Assembly (NCBI RefSeq): GCF_024218795.1
Contig: NZ_CP100400.1
Span: 1,178,001 to 1,242,000 of the forward strand
Length of the DNA stretch: 64,000 nt
Direction: 5' to 3'
Source: Halorussus aquaticus
Lineage (GTDB): Archaea > Halobacteriota > Halobacteria > Halobacteriales > Haladaptataceae
Shown piece by piece: positions 8,030 to 17,663 of this stretch (the first letter of the stretch is position 1; each line of letters opens with the position of its first letter). A program made the position numbers and the translations under genes. Below the pieces are notes generated by a model that saw only the letters and a program-made list of their open reading frames with translations, was not told the DNA's origin and made no database searches.

Positions 8030-8908
8030 TTAGAGGTCCGAGTTCCGGAACACCAGATACCCGAGCGCGACGGGGACGAGCAACCACAGCAAGAACTGGG
8101 CCAGCACGACCCAGTCCGAGAGGTAGAACGGCGTTTCGCCGATTCGCTGGGTGATTATCTGCTGTTGCATGCTGGGAACCCCGTAGAGTCGCGCACCGAG
8201 GACGCTGTCGGTGTAGAGGCGGGTGACGAGGCTCTCGTAGGCCCGGACAGGGTTGAAGTACTTGATGAACAGGCCGTACTTCACCAGCGTCATCTGCTCC
8301 CACCCGAGACCGAGTTTGTCGTTGAACACGAGCAGGGCGCGTCGGACCTGCGTCCAGAGCATCGTCAGGACGACGTAGAGACCGACCGTGCCGAGCATCG
8401 CTCGGCGGTTCGAGGACGCCGCCGCGGAGACGCCCACCGCGAGGTTGACGAACACGACCCCGAGCAGCAGCGTCAGGCCCACGAACGCCAGATACTTCAG
8501 CGGTTCCACGTCGATGCCGTAGATGGCGAGGACGATGGCCGCGAGCAGCATCGAGACGAGCACTGGGAGCGCGAGGACCGTACTCCGGCCGGTCGCTTTC
8601 CCGGCGACGACGTCCTGTCGGGAGTGGGGCAGCGAGAGCAGCAACTTCAGCGACCCGGACTCGCGCTCGCCGATGATGGAACTGTACGCGACCACGATGG
8701 CGACTATCGGCACCACGAGCGCGACGACGCGGTTGCCGAGCGTCGGGACGAACACCTCGGAGGTGAGCGACTGGCCGCCGCTCGCGTTCGACCCGATGAG
8801 GTAGGCGCTCCCGACGAACAGGCCGAAGAAGACGGCCGACAGGCCCCACAGCCACTTCGAGCGCACCGCGTCCCGGAAGTCCTTCCGAGCGATGGCCTGC
8901 CACGTCAT
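8030..8908 (-). CDS. ABC-2 type permease (exporter membrane subunit)
   Basis: The 292-aa protein has about six membrane helices. An N-terminal amphipathic region (MTWQAIARKDFRDAVRSKW) is typical of ABC-2 permeases that begin with a cytoplasmic elbow helix. The conserved cytoplasmic loop IIGERESGSLKLLLSLPHSR matches the 'E.e.Gtl..ll..P.sR' signature of this class. Its ATG overlaps the stop of the upstream ATPase gene by 4 nt, so the two are translationally coupled and form one exporter. The substrate is not indicated. A related pair lies at 45654-47542. Confidence 0.9.
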   Translation of the reverse strand: MTWQAIARKDFRDAVRSKWLWGLSAVFFGLFVGSAYLIGSNASGGQSLTSEVFVPTLGNRVVALVVPIVAIVVAYSSIIGERESGSLKLLLSLPHSRQDVVAGKATGRSTVLALPVLVSMLLAAIVLAIYGIDVEPLKYLAFVGLTLLLGVVFVNLAVGVSAAASSNRRAMLGTVGLYVVLTMLWTQVRRALLVFNDKLGLGWEQMTLVKYGLFIKYFNPVRAYESLVTRLYTDSVLGARLYGVPSMQQQIITQRIGETPFYLSDWVVLAQFLLWLLVPVALGYLVFRNSDL

Positions 8909-9831
8909 GCTGTCACCTCCTGTCCGTCGGTGGTGTAGGCCATGAACAGGTCCTCCAGCGAGGCCTCCTCGGTCTCGAAGTCGACGACCTCGGCACCCGC
9001 CTCCTCCAGCGTCGAGAGGACGGTGGTCTTCACGTCGCTCTGGCAGGAGACGGTCAGGCGGTCGCCGCTCTCGTTCTGTTCGACCTCCGAGACGCCGTCG
9101 AGCGCGCCCATGTCGGCGATGGCCTGCTGGGGCACGTCGCCCACCGTGATTCGGAGGACGGTGTCGGCGCTGGTCGTCTCGCGGAGACCCTCGATGGAGT
9201 CCTCGGCGACGAGTTGACCGTCACGGAGGATGCCCACGCGGTCACAGACCGCCTCGACCTGCCCGAGGATGTGACTGGAGAAGAAGACGGTCGCGCCCCG
9301 GTCGGCCTCCTCGCGGACGATGTCGCGCATCTGGCGCGCGCCCTGCGGGTCGAGTCCCGTCGAGGGTTCGTCGAGGACGAGCAGGTCGGGGTCGCCGACC
9401 AGCGCCATCCCGAGGACGAGACGCTGGGCCATCCCCTTCGAGTAGCCACCGGCCTTCCGGTCGCCGTCGCCGTCGAGGCCGACGCGCTCCAAGACGGCGT
9501 CGGGGTCGTCGTCGGCGTCCTTCGACTCGATGGCGAACTCGAGGTGCTGTCTGCCGGTCAGTCGGTCGTACACCGAGAACCCCTCGGGGAGGACGCCGAG
9601 GTGTTCGCGGACCGCGACGCTCTCGTCGTGCACGTCCTTGCCGAGTACCCGTATCTCTCCTTCGGTCGGGCGCACGAAGTCCAACAGCATATTGATAGTC
9701 GTGGACTTGCCCGCGCCGTTCGGCCCGAGGAAGCCGAACACCTCGCCTTCTTCGACCTCGAAGGAGAGGTCGCGGACGGCGACCACGTCGCCGTACCGCT
9801 TTGTTACGCCGTCAATTTCGATGGCAGCCAT
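8905..9831 (-). CDS. ABC transporter ATPase, ABC-2/DRA exporter type
   Basis: This is the nucleotide-binding subunit of the exporter with the gene at 8030-8908 (ATGA overlap). Walker A is GPNGAGKST (about residues 37-45), the signature loop is GGYSKGMAQRL, and Walker B is LLVLDEPSTGLDP, followed by the switch His in FFSSHILGQV. The C-terminal about 90 residues form the extra domain usual in this group (ITVGDVPQQ...EEASLEDLFMAYT). Such ATPases serve drug, lipid or NatA-type exporters. The gene begins opposite the nuclease gene at 9979 across an A/T-rich intergenic stretch. Confidence 0.93.
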   Translation of the reverse strand: MAAIEIDGVTKRYGDVVAVRDLSFEVEEGEVFGFLGPNGAGKSTTINMLLDFVRPTEGEIRVLGKDVHDESVAVREHLGVLPEGFSVYDRLTGRQHLEFAIESKDADDDPDAVLERVGLDGDGDRKAGGYSKGMAQRLVLGMALVGDPDLLVLDEPSTGLDPQGARQMRDIVREEADRGATVFFSSHILGQVEAVCDRVGILRDGQLVAEDSIEGLRETTSADTVLRITVGDVPQQAIADMGALDGVSEVEQNESGDRLTVSCQSDVKTTVLSTLEEAGAEVVDFETEEASLEDLFMAYTTDGQEVTA

Positions 9832-9840
9832 AGTCGCGCT

Positions 9841-9978
9841 TTTTGCGTTCCCCTACGTAAACCCTTGTCTTATCCCACGAGACGAGACGGGATTCGGCGA
9901 CAGTCGGTTTGCGAACTATACTCTAACTTATCAAAAATAAATTTATTAGAAAGGACTTTAAATTAATAGTGGTTTCTG
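9841..9978. promoter_or_regulatory. A/T-rich divergent promoter region
   Basis: This 138-nt stretch between two divergent genes is strikingly A/T-rich in its right half. It includes the 12-nt palindrome AATAAATTTATT (9936-9947) and TTTAAATTAATAG (9957-9969). Several boxes could serve either direction; I cannot assign transcription starts. The composition contrasts sharply with both flanking genes. Confidence 0.5.
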
Positions 9979-10911
9979 ATGGGTGTGGGACGAAAACAAT
10001 TCCTTACGGCGATGTTGGTCGTCGCGCTCGTCGGGAGCATGGCGTTTCCCGCGGGCGCGGCGGTCGTTTCGACGACCGAAGACGCGACAGCGAGTAGTAT
10101 CAGTGGCTCAGTTACCGTGACCGTCACCGGCGCTGCGGACGGCGACACGGTGGACGTCCGCTACGAGAACGGCACCACCGAGACGGTCCGACTCCTCGGC
10201 GTGGACACCCCGGAAGTCAACGTCGAGAACACGCCCGGCGAGTTCGAGGGCGTTCCGAACACGCAGGCAGGCAAGGACTGTCTCCGCAGTGCGGGCGAGA
10301 ACGCGAGTAAGTACACCAAGAACACGCTGGTCGGACGGACGGTCACGCTGAAGTTCGACAGCCAGTCCGACCGGCGCGGCGACTACGGTCGCCTGCTCGC
10401 GTACGTCTACGTGGACGGCCAGAACTTCAACCTCGGTCTCGTCGAGAGGGGTCACGCCCGCGTCTACGACAGCACGTTCAGCCAGAGCGAGTCGTTCTAC
10501 AGCGCCGAGAACGAGTCGCAGGCCAACCTCCGCGGTCTCTGGCACTGCCGGACCGTCGACGACGGCGGTGACGGCGGCGACGGCGGTAGCGACAGCGGCA
10601 CGGCCTCCATCGAGTGGGTCTACGCCGAGGCCAGCAGCACGAACGACGAGCGCGTCCAGATCAAGAACACCGGAAGCGGCGAACTCGACCTCTCGGGCTA
10701 CACCCTCGTGGACGAGGCCGGGAACACCTACACGTTCCCGAACGGTTTCACGCTCGCGTCCGGCGCGTCCGTCTGGGTCCACTCCGGGAGCGGTTCCGAC
10801 GACTCCGACGACCTCTACGCCGCGTTCGGTCACGAAATCTGGAACGACTACGGCGACACGGCGTACGTCTACGACGAGAACGGAAACGAAGTGGATAGTC
10901 GGTCGTACTGA
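9979..10911 (+). CDS. Secreted staphylococcal-nuclease-like protein with C-terminal lamin-tail domain
   Basis: A signal peptide (MGVGRKQFLTAMLVVALVGS then PAGAAV, about residues 1-28) is followed by an SNase fold. That fold shows DGDTVDVRYENGTTETVRLLGVDTPE, a C-containing loop (GKDCLRSAGENAS), VGRTVTLKFD, DRRGDYGRLLAYVYVDG and FNLGLVERGHARVY. The catalytic Arg/Asp/Glu pattern (RLLGVDTPE, D/YGRLLAY, LVERG) is kept. A Gly/Asp linker (about 194-208) leads to a lamin-tail domain (VQIKNTGSGELDLSGYTLVD...WNDYGDTAYVYD). This suggests an exported nuclease degrading extracellular DNA for nutrients. Signal type (Sec or Tat) is unclear because no twin Arg is visible. Confidence 0.88.
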   Translation: MGVGRKQFLTAMLVVALVGSMAFPAGAAVVSTTEDATASSISGSVTVTVTGAADGDTVDVRYENGTTETVRLLGVDTPEVNVENTPGEFEGVPNTQAGKDCLRSAGENASKYTKNTLVGRTVTLKFDSQSDRRGDYGRLLAYVYVDGQNFNLGLVERGHARVYDSTFSQSESFYSAENESQANLRGLWHCRTVDDGGDGGDGGSDSGTASIEWVYAEASSTNDERVQIKNTGSGELDLSGYTLVDEAGNTYTFPNGFTLASGASVWVHSGSGSDDSDDLYAAFGHEIWNDYGDTAYVYDENGNEVDSRSY

Positions 10912-10962
10912 CCGATTCGCGGCCGCAGTCTCTTTCTTCGCAGTCGTCCGGAGCGTCGGCTC

Positions 10963-11226
10963 TCACACCGTCGCGTCGGGGTCGTGTTTCTCGGCCATCC
11001 GAGTCGCTTCGTCGGCGTACCGGTCGCGGGTCTCGTCGTCCTCGACGGGGTTCAGGCTCTCTGGGTCGGCCTCGGTCGCGGCGGTCACGCCCGCTCCTTG
11101 TCGGAGCATGTTCATCGAGCGCTGGCGCTGAACGCTGTACTCCCCGTCGGTCGTGGCGTACACCAGCGAGACCAGTCCTTTGTCGGTGTACGTGCGCTCT
11201 ACGAGCCAGAGTCGCTCGTCGTCCAT
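10963..11226 (-). CDS. Conserved haloarchaeal hypothetical protein (87 aa)
   Basis: This is a small soluble acidic protein. It begins with a beta-rich segment (RLWLVERTYTDKGLVSLVYATTDG), then an amphipathic SVQRQRSMNMLRQGAGVTA stretch and a charged C-terminal helix ending DRYADEATRMAEKHDP. The periodicity suggests three or four strands plus helices, but I recognise no domain. It is transcribed divergently from the PH-like membrane gene at 11431 and converges with the nuclease gene. Function unknown. Confidence 0.6.
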   Translation of the reverse strand: MDDERLWLVERTYTDKGLVSLVYATTDGEYSVQRQRSMNMLRQGAGVTAATEADPESLNPVEDDETRDRYADEATRMAEKHDPDATV

Positions 11227-11430
11227 GTCCTCACCTTCTCGGCGAGCGAGTTGAATCCACCGGGTTCACGCGCCGACGCGTCTCGACTTTTTGCTCCTGA
11301 CGTGCCAGTAGTGTTAAGACGGAAAGTGGCGTATTAGTCTGTGAATGATGGACTACGGGTGGCAGGAACGCTGGGGACACGGAGTACGAAGTATCGGCCA
11401 CGACCGTCGTAGTTCTCTCTCGGCGACGTA

Positions 11431-12045
11431 ATGAAGATGAGCCAGTCTCCGCTGTCTCAGGCCACGGACGACCGCCTCTCGGAGATGCTGTTCCAAGGGG
11501 AGGAGGTCCAAGAGGAGTTCACCGTCGAAGGCGCACGCGTCGCGGTCACGACCCACCGGGTCCTCGTGTTCACCCCCGACGGCGACGGGCGGCGGTTCGA
11601 CCATGCCGACCGGCCCAACGTCCTCGACGCCACCGTCGAGACCACCGGACAGGACTCCTACGTCGAGTGGGGCGTCCGGACCGGCGTCTACGGTGCGGTC
11701 CTGTTCGGCGGCGGCTTCCTCCTGAAGACCAGCGGCATCCTCGACCAACTCGGGGCGGCGAACCCGCCCGAAAACGCGCCGGAGACCGGCGTCACGGAAC
11801 TCGTCTCTCTTCTCCCGCAGGCGCTCGGCACCCTCACGACCGGTCTGCTCGTCGGCGGCGCGTTACTCGTCCTCGCGGCCCTCGCGCTGGTCGCGCTCTA
11901 CCTCAGTTCCCGCGAACGCGAACTCGTCATCGAACGCGCTGGCGACGACCCGATGCGAGTGCCGGTCCGGGACGACGACGCCGAGGACGTCGCCCGACGG
12001 CTTCGGGCGGCAGTAGGAACAGGTTCAAAGTCACGTAGCGACTAG
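11431..12045 (+). CDS. Two-helix membrane protein with N-terminal PH-like domain
   Basis: Residues 16-60 read as the first strands of a bacterial PH-like (YdbS/YdbT-type) domain: LFQGEEVQEEFTVEGARVAVTTHRVLVFTPDGDGRRF. A region with two hydrophobic helices follows (about 82-103 and 126-157), and the chain then returns to strands (RELVIERAGDDPMRVPV) and a basic tail. The PH-like fold appears split around the membrane segments. The gene ends 9 nt before uvrC, so it is likely in the same transcript, though no repair role is evident. ATG codons at 11431 and 11437 are both possible starts. Confidence 0.7.
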   Translation: MKMSQSPLSQATDDRLSEMLFQGEEVQEEFTVEGARVAVTTHRVLVFTPDGDGRRFDHADRPNVLDATVETTGQDSYVEWGVRTGVYGAVLFGGGFLLKTSGILDQLGAANPPENAPETGVTELVSLLPQALGTLTTGLLVGGALLVLAALALVALYLSSRERELVIERAGDDPMRVPVRDDDAEDVARRLRAAVGTGSKSRSD

Positions 12046-12054
12046 CCGCGTTCG

Positions 12055-13869
12055 ATGGACGGGGACGCGGTCCGCGAGCGCGCGGCGGAGTTGCCACGTG
12101 AACCGGGGGTCTACCAGTTTCAGGACGGCGAGACGGTCGTCTACGTCGGCAAGGCCGTGGACCTCCGCGACCGGGTCCGGTCGTACGCGGACCCGCGGGG
12201 CGAGCGCATCCGCCGGATGGTAGAGCGTGCCGACAGCATCGACTACTCGGTCACGGACACCGAGACGCAGGCGCTCCTGCTGGAGGCCAACCTCATCAAG
12301 CGGTTCCAGCCGAAGTACAACGTCCGACTGAAGGACGACAAGTCCTACCCGCTGGTCCAACTCACCGACCACGAGTTCCCCCGCATCGAGATCACCCGCG
12401 ACCCAGACCCGGAGGCCCGCGCCCGGAGCGACGGGGGCGGCGTCCGCGGTCCGGACGCGGCGGGTCCGCGCGTCTTCGGCCCGTTCACTCAGAAGACGCG
12501 GGTCGAGACGGTCGTGAAGGCGCTCCGGGAGACCTACGGCGTCCGGGGGTGTTCGGACCACAAGTTCGCCAACCGCGACCGACCCTGTCTCGACTACGAC
12601 ATCGGCCTCTGTACCGCCCCGTGTACCGCCGAAATCGACCGCGACTCCTACGTCGCCGACGTGGAGTCCGTCGTCCGGTTCTTCGAGGGCGAGACCGGCG
12701 TCCTCGCCGACCCGCTCCGCCGGGAGATGGAGGACGCCGCCGCGAATCGGGAGTTCGAGCGCGCGGCCAACCTCCGGGACAAACTCGACGCCGTCGAGGG
12801 GTTCCACGGCGGCGCGGGCGAGGCGGTCGCCAGCGAGAGCGACGAGCGCACCGTGGACGTGCTGGGCGTGGCGGTGGAGGGCGACACCGCGACCGTGGCG
12901 CGACTCCACAGCGAGGCGGGTCAACTCGTCGCTCGCGAGCGCCACGCCGTGACGGTCCCCGAGGGAGACGCGGAGACCGACGCGCCCGACGCCGACACCC
13001 GGCCGGGCGCGGTCCTCTCGGCGTTCGTGACCCAGTACTACACCGAGCGCGAGTTGCCCGACGCGCTGCTGTTCTCCGACCGACCGGACGACGCGGACGT
13101 CCTCGACTGGCTCGAACGCGAGGGCGTCGCGGCCCGCGTCCCCGGTGCCGGTCGAGAGGCGACGCTGGTGGACCTCGCGCTGAAGAACGCTCGGCGCGGC
13201 GCGAGCGAACCCGACGCCCTCGCGGCGCTCCGCGACGCTCTCGACCTCGACACGATTCCGAGACGAATCGAGGGCTTCGACGTGAGTCACGCGCAGGGCA
13301 AGCACGCGGTCGGGAGCGACGTGGTGTTCGAGGGCGGTTCGGCCGACAAGTCGGGTTACCGACGGAAGAAACTCGACGACCGGAACGACGACTACGCCAA
13401 CATGTACGACCTCGTCCGGTGGCGGGCGTCCCGTGCGGTCGAGGGTCGCGACGACCGACCGGACCCCGACCTCCTGCTCATCGACGGCGGCGAGGGCCAA
13501 CTCGGCGCGGCCCGCGAGGCGCTCGCGGACGCCGGTTGGGACGTGCCCGCGATAGCGCTCGCCAAGGACGAGGAAGTCGTGATTACGCCGGACGGAACCT
13601 TCGACTGGCCGAGCGACGCCGACCACCTCCACGTCCTCCAGCGCGTCCGCGACGAGGCCCACCGATTCGCGGTCCGGTACCACCAGACCCTTCGCGACGA
13701 CGTCTCGACCGAACTCGACAACGTACCGGGTATCGGCCCGGAGACCCGCCGGAACCTCCTCCGGCGGTTCGGGAGCGTCGAGGGGATTCGGGCCGCGTCG
13801 GTCGCGGAGTTGCGGGAAGTGGAGGGCGTCGGCGAAAAGACGGCCGAGACCATCGAGACGCGGTTGTAG
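12055..13869 (+). CDS. uvrC: Excinuclease ABC subunit C (UvrC)
   Basis: UvrC makes the two incisions flanking a lesion in bacterial-type nucleotide excision repair. The 604-aa protein has an N-terminal GIY-YIG nuclease ([20 protein letters not shown], catalytic Glu in [18 protein letters not shown]). A four-Cys Fe-S type motif follows ([17 protein letters not shown]...GLCTAPC), then a UVR helix pair ([14 protein letters not shown]). The RNase H-like endonuclease has EGFDVSH near residue 407 and LLIDGG near 475. The chain ends in tandem helix-hairpin-helix motifs ([27 protein letters not shown]). A small Gly/Arg/Ser insert (about 122-142) is haloarchaeal-style padding. uvrB is 1.6 kb away on the other strand; uvrA is not in the window. 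Confidence 0.97.
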   Translation: MDGDAVRERAAELPREPGVYQFQDGETVVYVGKAVDLRDRVRSYADPRGERIRRMVERADSIDYSVTDTETQALLLEANLIKRFQPKYNVRLKDDKSYPLVQLTDHEFPRIEITRDPDPEARARSDGGGVRGPDAAGPRVFGPFTQKTRVETVVKALRETYGVRGCSDHKFANRDRPCLDYDIGLCTAPCTAEIDRDSYVADVESVVRFFEGETGVLADPLRREMEDAAANREFERAANLRDKLDAVEGFHGGAGEAVASESDERTVDVLGVAVEGDTATVARLHSEAGQLVARERHAVTVPEGDAETDAPDADTRPGAVLSAFVTQYYTERELPDALLFSDRPDDADVLDWLEREGVAARVPGAGREATLVDLALKNARRGASEPDALAALRDALDLDTIPRRIEGFDVSHAQGKHAVGSDVVFEGGSADKSGYRRKKLDDRNDDYANMYDLVRWRASRAVEGRDDRPDPDLLLIDGGEGQLGAAREALADAGWDVPAIALAKDEEVVITPDGTFDWPSDADHLHVLQRVRDEAHRFAVRYHQTLRDDVSTELDNVPGIGPETRRNLLRRFGSVEGIRAASVAELREVEGVGEKTAETIETRL

Positions 13870-13881
13870 GTCGCTCCCGGA

Positions 13882-14208
13882 CTACTCCGAGTCCAGATGC
13901 TCTCGCGCCCGGCCGGAGTACCCCAGCACCACCGCCACCACCAGCATGGCCGCCAGACCGACCAGAAACGCGGCCTGCAGCGCCGCCGCGACCGCCATCC
14001 CGACGGCGCCGACGGCCGCAATCTTGTACCGGCCGGTCCAGACGCCCCGAGTGCCGGTGAGTGCGAACGAGAGCGTCAGCAGGTAGGCTAACAGCCCCGA
14101 CTCCGAGAACCCGCCGAGCGCGAGGAGGACGTACGCTCCGATGACCGCGAGCAGGACGACCACCGCGACCGAGAACCCCTTCGCGACGGCGACGCGCGTG
14201 TTCGCCAT
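13882..14208 (-). CDS. Small integral membrane protein (108 aa)
   Basis: From the Met at 14208 (MANTRVAVAKGF) the protein has about four hydrophobic helices (residues 8-32, 34-50, 57-78, 80-100) and a charged tail (GRAREHLDSE). The frame is open upstream to 14277, but that extension overlaps the start of the SPFH gene and looks non-coding. It converges with uvrC (12 nt between stops) and is divergent from the SPFH gene. There are no motifs to suggest a function. Confidence 0.6.
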   Translation of the reverse strand: MANTRVAVAKGFSVAVVVLLAVIGAYVLLALGGFSESGLLAYLLTLSFALTGTRGVWTGRYKIAAVGAVGMAVAAALQAAFLVGLAAMLVVAVVLGYSGRAREHLDSE

Positions 14209-14275
14209 ACTTCCCCTTGTCCGGCGAGCAACATAAACGTCAAACGTTAAGCCCCTATAGCATCGACTGAGAAAC

Positions 14276-15421
14276 ATGAATCCCTTCTACGAACTGGGGC
14301 GACTCACCGCGGGCGCGAACCTCTCGCGCGCGCTGGCGGGCGTCCTCGCGGTCCTCGTCCTCTTCTTCCTCCTCCCGTCCCTGAATCTCGTGACCGTACT
14401 GGGACTCCTCGCGCTGGGACTCGTCCTCGCGGTCCTCGCCAGCGCCGTCGAAATCGTCGGCCCCTACGAGAAGCGCGCGCTGACGGTGTTCGGCGAGTAC
14501 CGGGGACTGTTGGGTCCCGGTCTGAACGTGATTCCGCCGCTCGTGAGCCAGACCCACACCTTCGACATGCGGACCCAGACGCTCGACGTGCCCGAGCAGG
14601 AGGCCATCACGGAGGACAACTCGCCCGTGACCGCCGACGCGGTCATCTACATCCGCGTGATGGACGCCGAGAAGGCGTATCTGGAGGTCGATAACTACGA
14701 GAAGGCGGTCTCGGACCTCGCCCAGACCACGCTGCGTGCGGTGGTCGGCGACATGGAACTCGACGACACGCTGCGGGAGCAGAAGGAGATAAACTCCCGC
14801 ATCCACGAGCAACTCGACCGGCCGACCGACGACTGGGGCGTCCGTGTCGAGGCCGTGGAGGTGCAGTCGGTGATGCCCACCCCGACGGTCGTGAGCGCGA
14901 TGGAGCAACAGACCGCGGCCGAGCGCCGCCGCCGGGCGATGATTCTCGAAGCGCAGGGCGAGCGCCGAAGCACCGTCGAGCGCGCGGAGGGCGAGCGGGC
15001 CTCGAACGTCATCCGCGCGCAGGGCGAGAAGCGGAGCCAGATTCTCGAAGCCCAAGGCGATTCGGTCTCGACGGTCCTCCGCGCGAAGTCCGCCGAGTCG
15101 ATGGGTGAGCGGGCGGTCATCGACAAGGGGATGGAGACGCTGGACGCTATCGGACAGGGCGACTCGACGAGTTTCGTCCTGCCTCAGGAACTCACCTCGC
15201 TCGTGGGTCGGTACGGCAAGCACCTGACCGGGAGCGACGTGAGTCCGGTCGGCGACGGCGAGTCGCTGGAGAGCCTCGACTTCGACGCCGAGACGGCGGA
15301 ACTGCTCGGACTGGACGACGTGGACGAGATGCTGGCGGAGTTCGATGGCGCGGGCGTGGACGACGATATGGATCTGGACGACGCGGACGAGGAACTGACG
15401 AACGCGCCCGAGTCGGAGTGA
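14276..15421 (+). CDS. SPFH/band 7 (stomatin-like) membrane protein
   Basis: Two N-terminal hydrophobic segments (about residues 20-60) anchor a band 7 domain. The domain begins with the stomatin-like strand VEIVGPYEKRALTVFGEYRGLLGPGLNVIPP, continues through DNSPVTADAVIYIRVMD and AEKAYLEVDNYEKAV, and ends with the helical AERRRRAMILEAQGERR region. The EAQGER/RAQGEK repeats form the usual coiled-coil oligomerisation segment. The C-terminus is an unusually acidic tail (about 340-381, Asp/Glu-rich). Archaeal stomatins usually sit beside a NfeD membrane protease; no nfeD is next to it here. Length is slightly longer than typical because of the tail. Confidence 0.9.
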   Translation: MNPFYELGRLTAGANLSRALAGVLAVLVLFFLLPSLNLVTVLGLLALGLVLAVLASAVEIVGPYEKRALTVFGEYRGLLGPGLNVIPPLVSQTHTFDMRTQTLDVPEQEAITEDNSPVTADAVIYIRVMDAEKAYLEVDNYEKAVSDLAQTTLRAVVGDMELDDTLREQKEINSRIHEQLDRPTDDWGVRVEAVEVQSVMPTPTVVSAMEQQTAAERRRRAMILEAQGERRSTVERAEGERASNVIRAQGEKRSQILEAQGDSVSTVLRAKSAESMGERAVIDKGMETLDAIGQGDSTSFVLPQELTSLVGRYGKHLTGSDVSPVGDGESLESLDFDAETAELLGLDDVDEMLAEFDGAGVDDDMDLDDADEELTNAPESE

Positions 15422-15494
15422 GGTCGGGTCGAGCGACCGGACTACCTATCTTCGACAACTGCAGACCGCAGTCCGACGTTAGCCGGGAAGACTG

Positions 15495-17558
15495 TCAGAA
15501 CCCGTCGGTCGGTTCCGGGACTCCGTCGCCCTCCACGTCCACGTCTACCTCGAACTCCTCGCGGAGTTCCCGGATGCGGTCGCGGATGTCGGCCGCGAGT
15601 TCGAACTCCAGATTGTTCGCGGCCTCGTTCATGCGCGTCTCCAGTTCCTCGATTTTGCGCTCGGCCTCCTCGTCGGTCTCCGGTTCGCCGTCGGTGACGC
15701 CGGAGGTGTCGGTCTTGCTCCCCGGCAAGTTGGCGTCCGAGACCTCCTTCTCGATGGTCGTCGCCTCGAAGCCGTGTTCCTCGTTGTACTCCTGCTGGAT
15801 GCGGCGGCGGCGCTGGGTCTCGCCGATTGCGGCGTCCATCGCGTCCGTGACCTCGTCGGCGTAGAGGACTACTTCGCCGTTGACGTTTCGGGCGGCCCGG
15901 CCCATCGTCTGGACGAGCGAGGTCTCCGAGCGCAGGAACCCCTGCTGGTCGGCGTCGAGGATGGCGACGAGGCTGACCTCGGGGATGTCGAGTCCTTCGC
16001 GGAGGAGGTTGATGCCGACCAGTACGTCGAACTCGCCGAGGCGCAGGCCCCGGACGAGTTCGTGGCGTTCGAGCGTGTCGGTCTCGTCGTGCATGTACTC
16101 GACCGCCACGCCCGCCTCCTCCAGATACTCCGTCAGGTCCTCGGCCATGCGCTTGGTCAGGGTGGTCACGAGGACGCGCTCGTCGTTCGCGGTCCGCTTC
16201 TCGATGCGGTCCATCAAGTCGTCTATCTGGCCCTCGGCGTCCGACACCTCCACCTTCGGGTCCACGAGGTGGGTCGGACGCACGATCTGCTCGACTATCT
16301 GGTCGCTCTGCTCGCGTTCGTAGTCGGCGGGAGTCGCCGAGACGTAGAGGGTCTTGTCGGTCTTCTCCTCGAACTCCTCGAACGTGAGCGGCCGGTTGTC
16401 GTAGGCGGTCGGTAGGCGGAAGCCGTTCTCCACGAGACTGTCCTTCCGGGACTTGTCGCCCGCGAACTGGCCCTTTATCTGGGGCACGGTCTGGTGGGAC
16501 TCGTCGATGACCGTGAGGAAGTCGTCCGGGAAGTAGTCGAGCAGGGTGAACGGCGCGTCGCCGGGTTCGCGGTCCGAGAGGTAGACCGAGTAGTTCTCGA
16601 TGCCCGAGCAGTAACCCGCCTCCTTCATCATCTCTAAGTCGAAGGTCGTGCGCTCCTCGATGCGCTGGGCCGCGACGAGGTCGTTGTTCCGCTCGAAGTA
16701 CCGGATGCGGTCGTCGAGGTCCGACTCGATTTCGGCGACGGCGTCGGCCATCGTCTGCTCCGGAATCGAGTAGTGTTCGCCGGGGTGGACGAGGACCGCC
16801 GACTCCTGCGACTGGACCTCCCCTTCGAGGGGGTCCACTTTCATCATGCGGTCTATCTCGTCGCCCCACAACTCCACCCGCACGGCGTACCGGCCGTACA
16901 TCGGGAAGATTTCGATGGTGTCGCCCCGCACCCGGAAGGTGCCCTGCGTGAAGTCCACGTCGTTGCGCTCGTAGTTCAGGTCCACGAGTCGGGCGAGGAG
17001 TTCGTCGCGGCCGATCTCGTCGCCCACTTCGAGGCGGAGGCTCATCTCCTCGTAGTTGCGCGGGTCGCCTAGACCGTAGATGGCCGAGACGGAGGCCACG
17101 ACGATGACGTCGTCGCGGGTCAGCAGCGACCGGGTCGCGGAGTGGCGCAGGCGGTCTATCTCCTCGTTGATGGAGGCGTCTTTCTCGATGTACTTGTCGG
17201 TCTGCTCGACGTAGGCCTCCGGTTGGTAGTAGTCGTAGTAGGAGACGAAGTACTCGACGGCGTTGTCCGGGAAGAGGTTGCGGAACTCCTCGTACAACTG
17301 CGCCGCGAGCGTCTTGTTGTGCGCGATGACGAGCGTGGGCTTCTGAATCTCCTCGACCACCCACGAGACGGTGTTGGTCTTCCCGGACCCAGTCACGCCC
17401 AGCAGCGTCTGCTTGTCCATGCCCGATTCGAACCCCTCGGCCAACTGTTCGATGGCGTCGGGTTGGTCGCCCGCGGGGTCGAAGGGTGCATCGACCCGGA
17501 AGTCGCTCTCGGCCTCGGGTCTGTCCGGCGAAAGCGGCCCGGAGTCGGCGTCGCTCAT
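15495..17558 (-). CDS. uvrB: Excinuclease ABC subunit B (UvrB)
   Basis: UvrB verifies DNA damage and recruits UvrC. The 687-aa protein has Walker A GVTGSGKT at residues 54-61 and the damage-probing beta-hairpin region rich in Tyr ([20 protein letters not shown]). It also has the DEAD-like box [10 protein letters not shown], the helicase motif V-VI segment [24 protein letters not shown] then QTMGRAARN, and a C-terminal UVR domain ([20 protein letters not shown]) that pairs with UvrC. A short Glu/Asp-rich extension follows. All core motifs are intact. With uvrC at 12055 this indicates the bacterial-type excision system known in haloarchaea. Confidence 0.97.
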   Translation of the reverse strand: MSDADSGPLSPDRPEAESDFRVDAPFDPAGDQPDAIEQLAEGFESGMDKQTLLGVTGSGKTNTVSWVVEEIQKPTLVIAHNKTLAAQLYEEFRNLFPDNAVEYFVSYYDYYQPEAYVEQTDKYIEKDASINEEIDRLRHSATRSLLTRDDVIVVASVSAIYGLGDPRNYEEMSLRLEVGDEIGRDELLARLVDLNYERNDVDFTQGTFRVRGDTIEIFPMYGRYAVRVELWGDEIDRMMKVDPLEGEVQSQESAVLVHPGEHYSIPEQTMADAVAEIESDLDDRIRYFERNNDLVAAQRIEERTTFDLEMMKEAGYCSGIENYSVYLSDREPGDAPFTLLDYFPDDFLTVIDESHQTVPQIKGQFAGDKSRKDSLVENGFRLPTAYDNRPLTFEEFEEKTDKTLYVSATPADYEREQSDQIVEQIVRPTHLVDPKVEVSDAEGQIDDLMDRIEKRTANDERVLVTTLTKRMAEDLTEYLEEAGVAVEYMHDETDTLERHELVRGLRLGEFDVLVGINLLREGLDIPEVSLVAILDADQQGFLRSETSLVQTMGRAARNVNGEVVLYADEVTDAMDAAIGETQRRRRIQQEYNEEHGFEATTIEKEVSDANLPGSKTDTSGVTDGEPETDEEAERKIEELETRMNEAANNLEFELAADIRDRIRELREEFEVDVDVEGDGVPEPTDGF

Positions 17559-17663
17559 TGTAACGCGAGGTAGGGATTGAAGCTACTTTACCCTCTCGTC
17601 GCAACTTCAGGGGGTGACGTCCTGCGAGAGGACCGTTCACGCAGGGTTACCGAGAGACCGCCG

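Noticed and set aside
11345..11431. A 28-codon frame ending in TAATG just before the PH-like gene, resembling a leader peptide.
   Set aside because: The TATA-like box (about 11330) would place the transcript start after its ATG, and the sequence has no attenuator structure.
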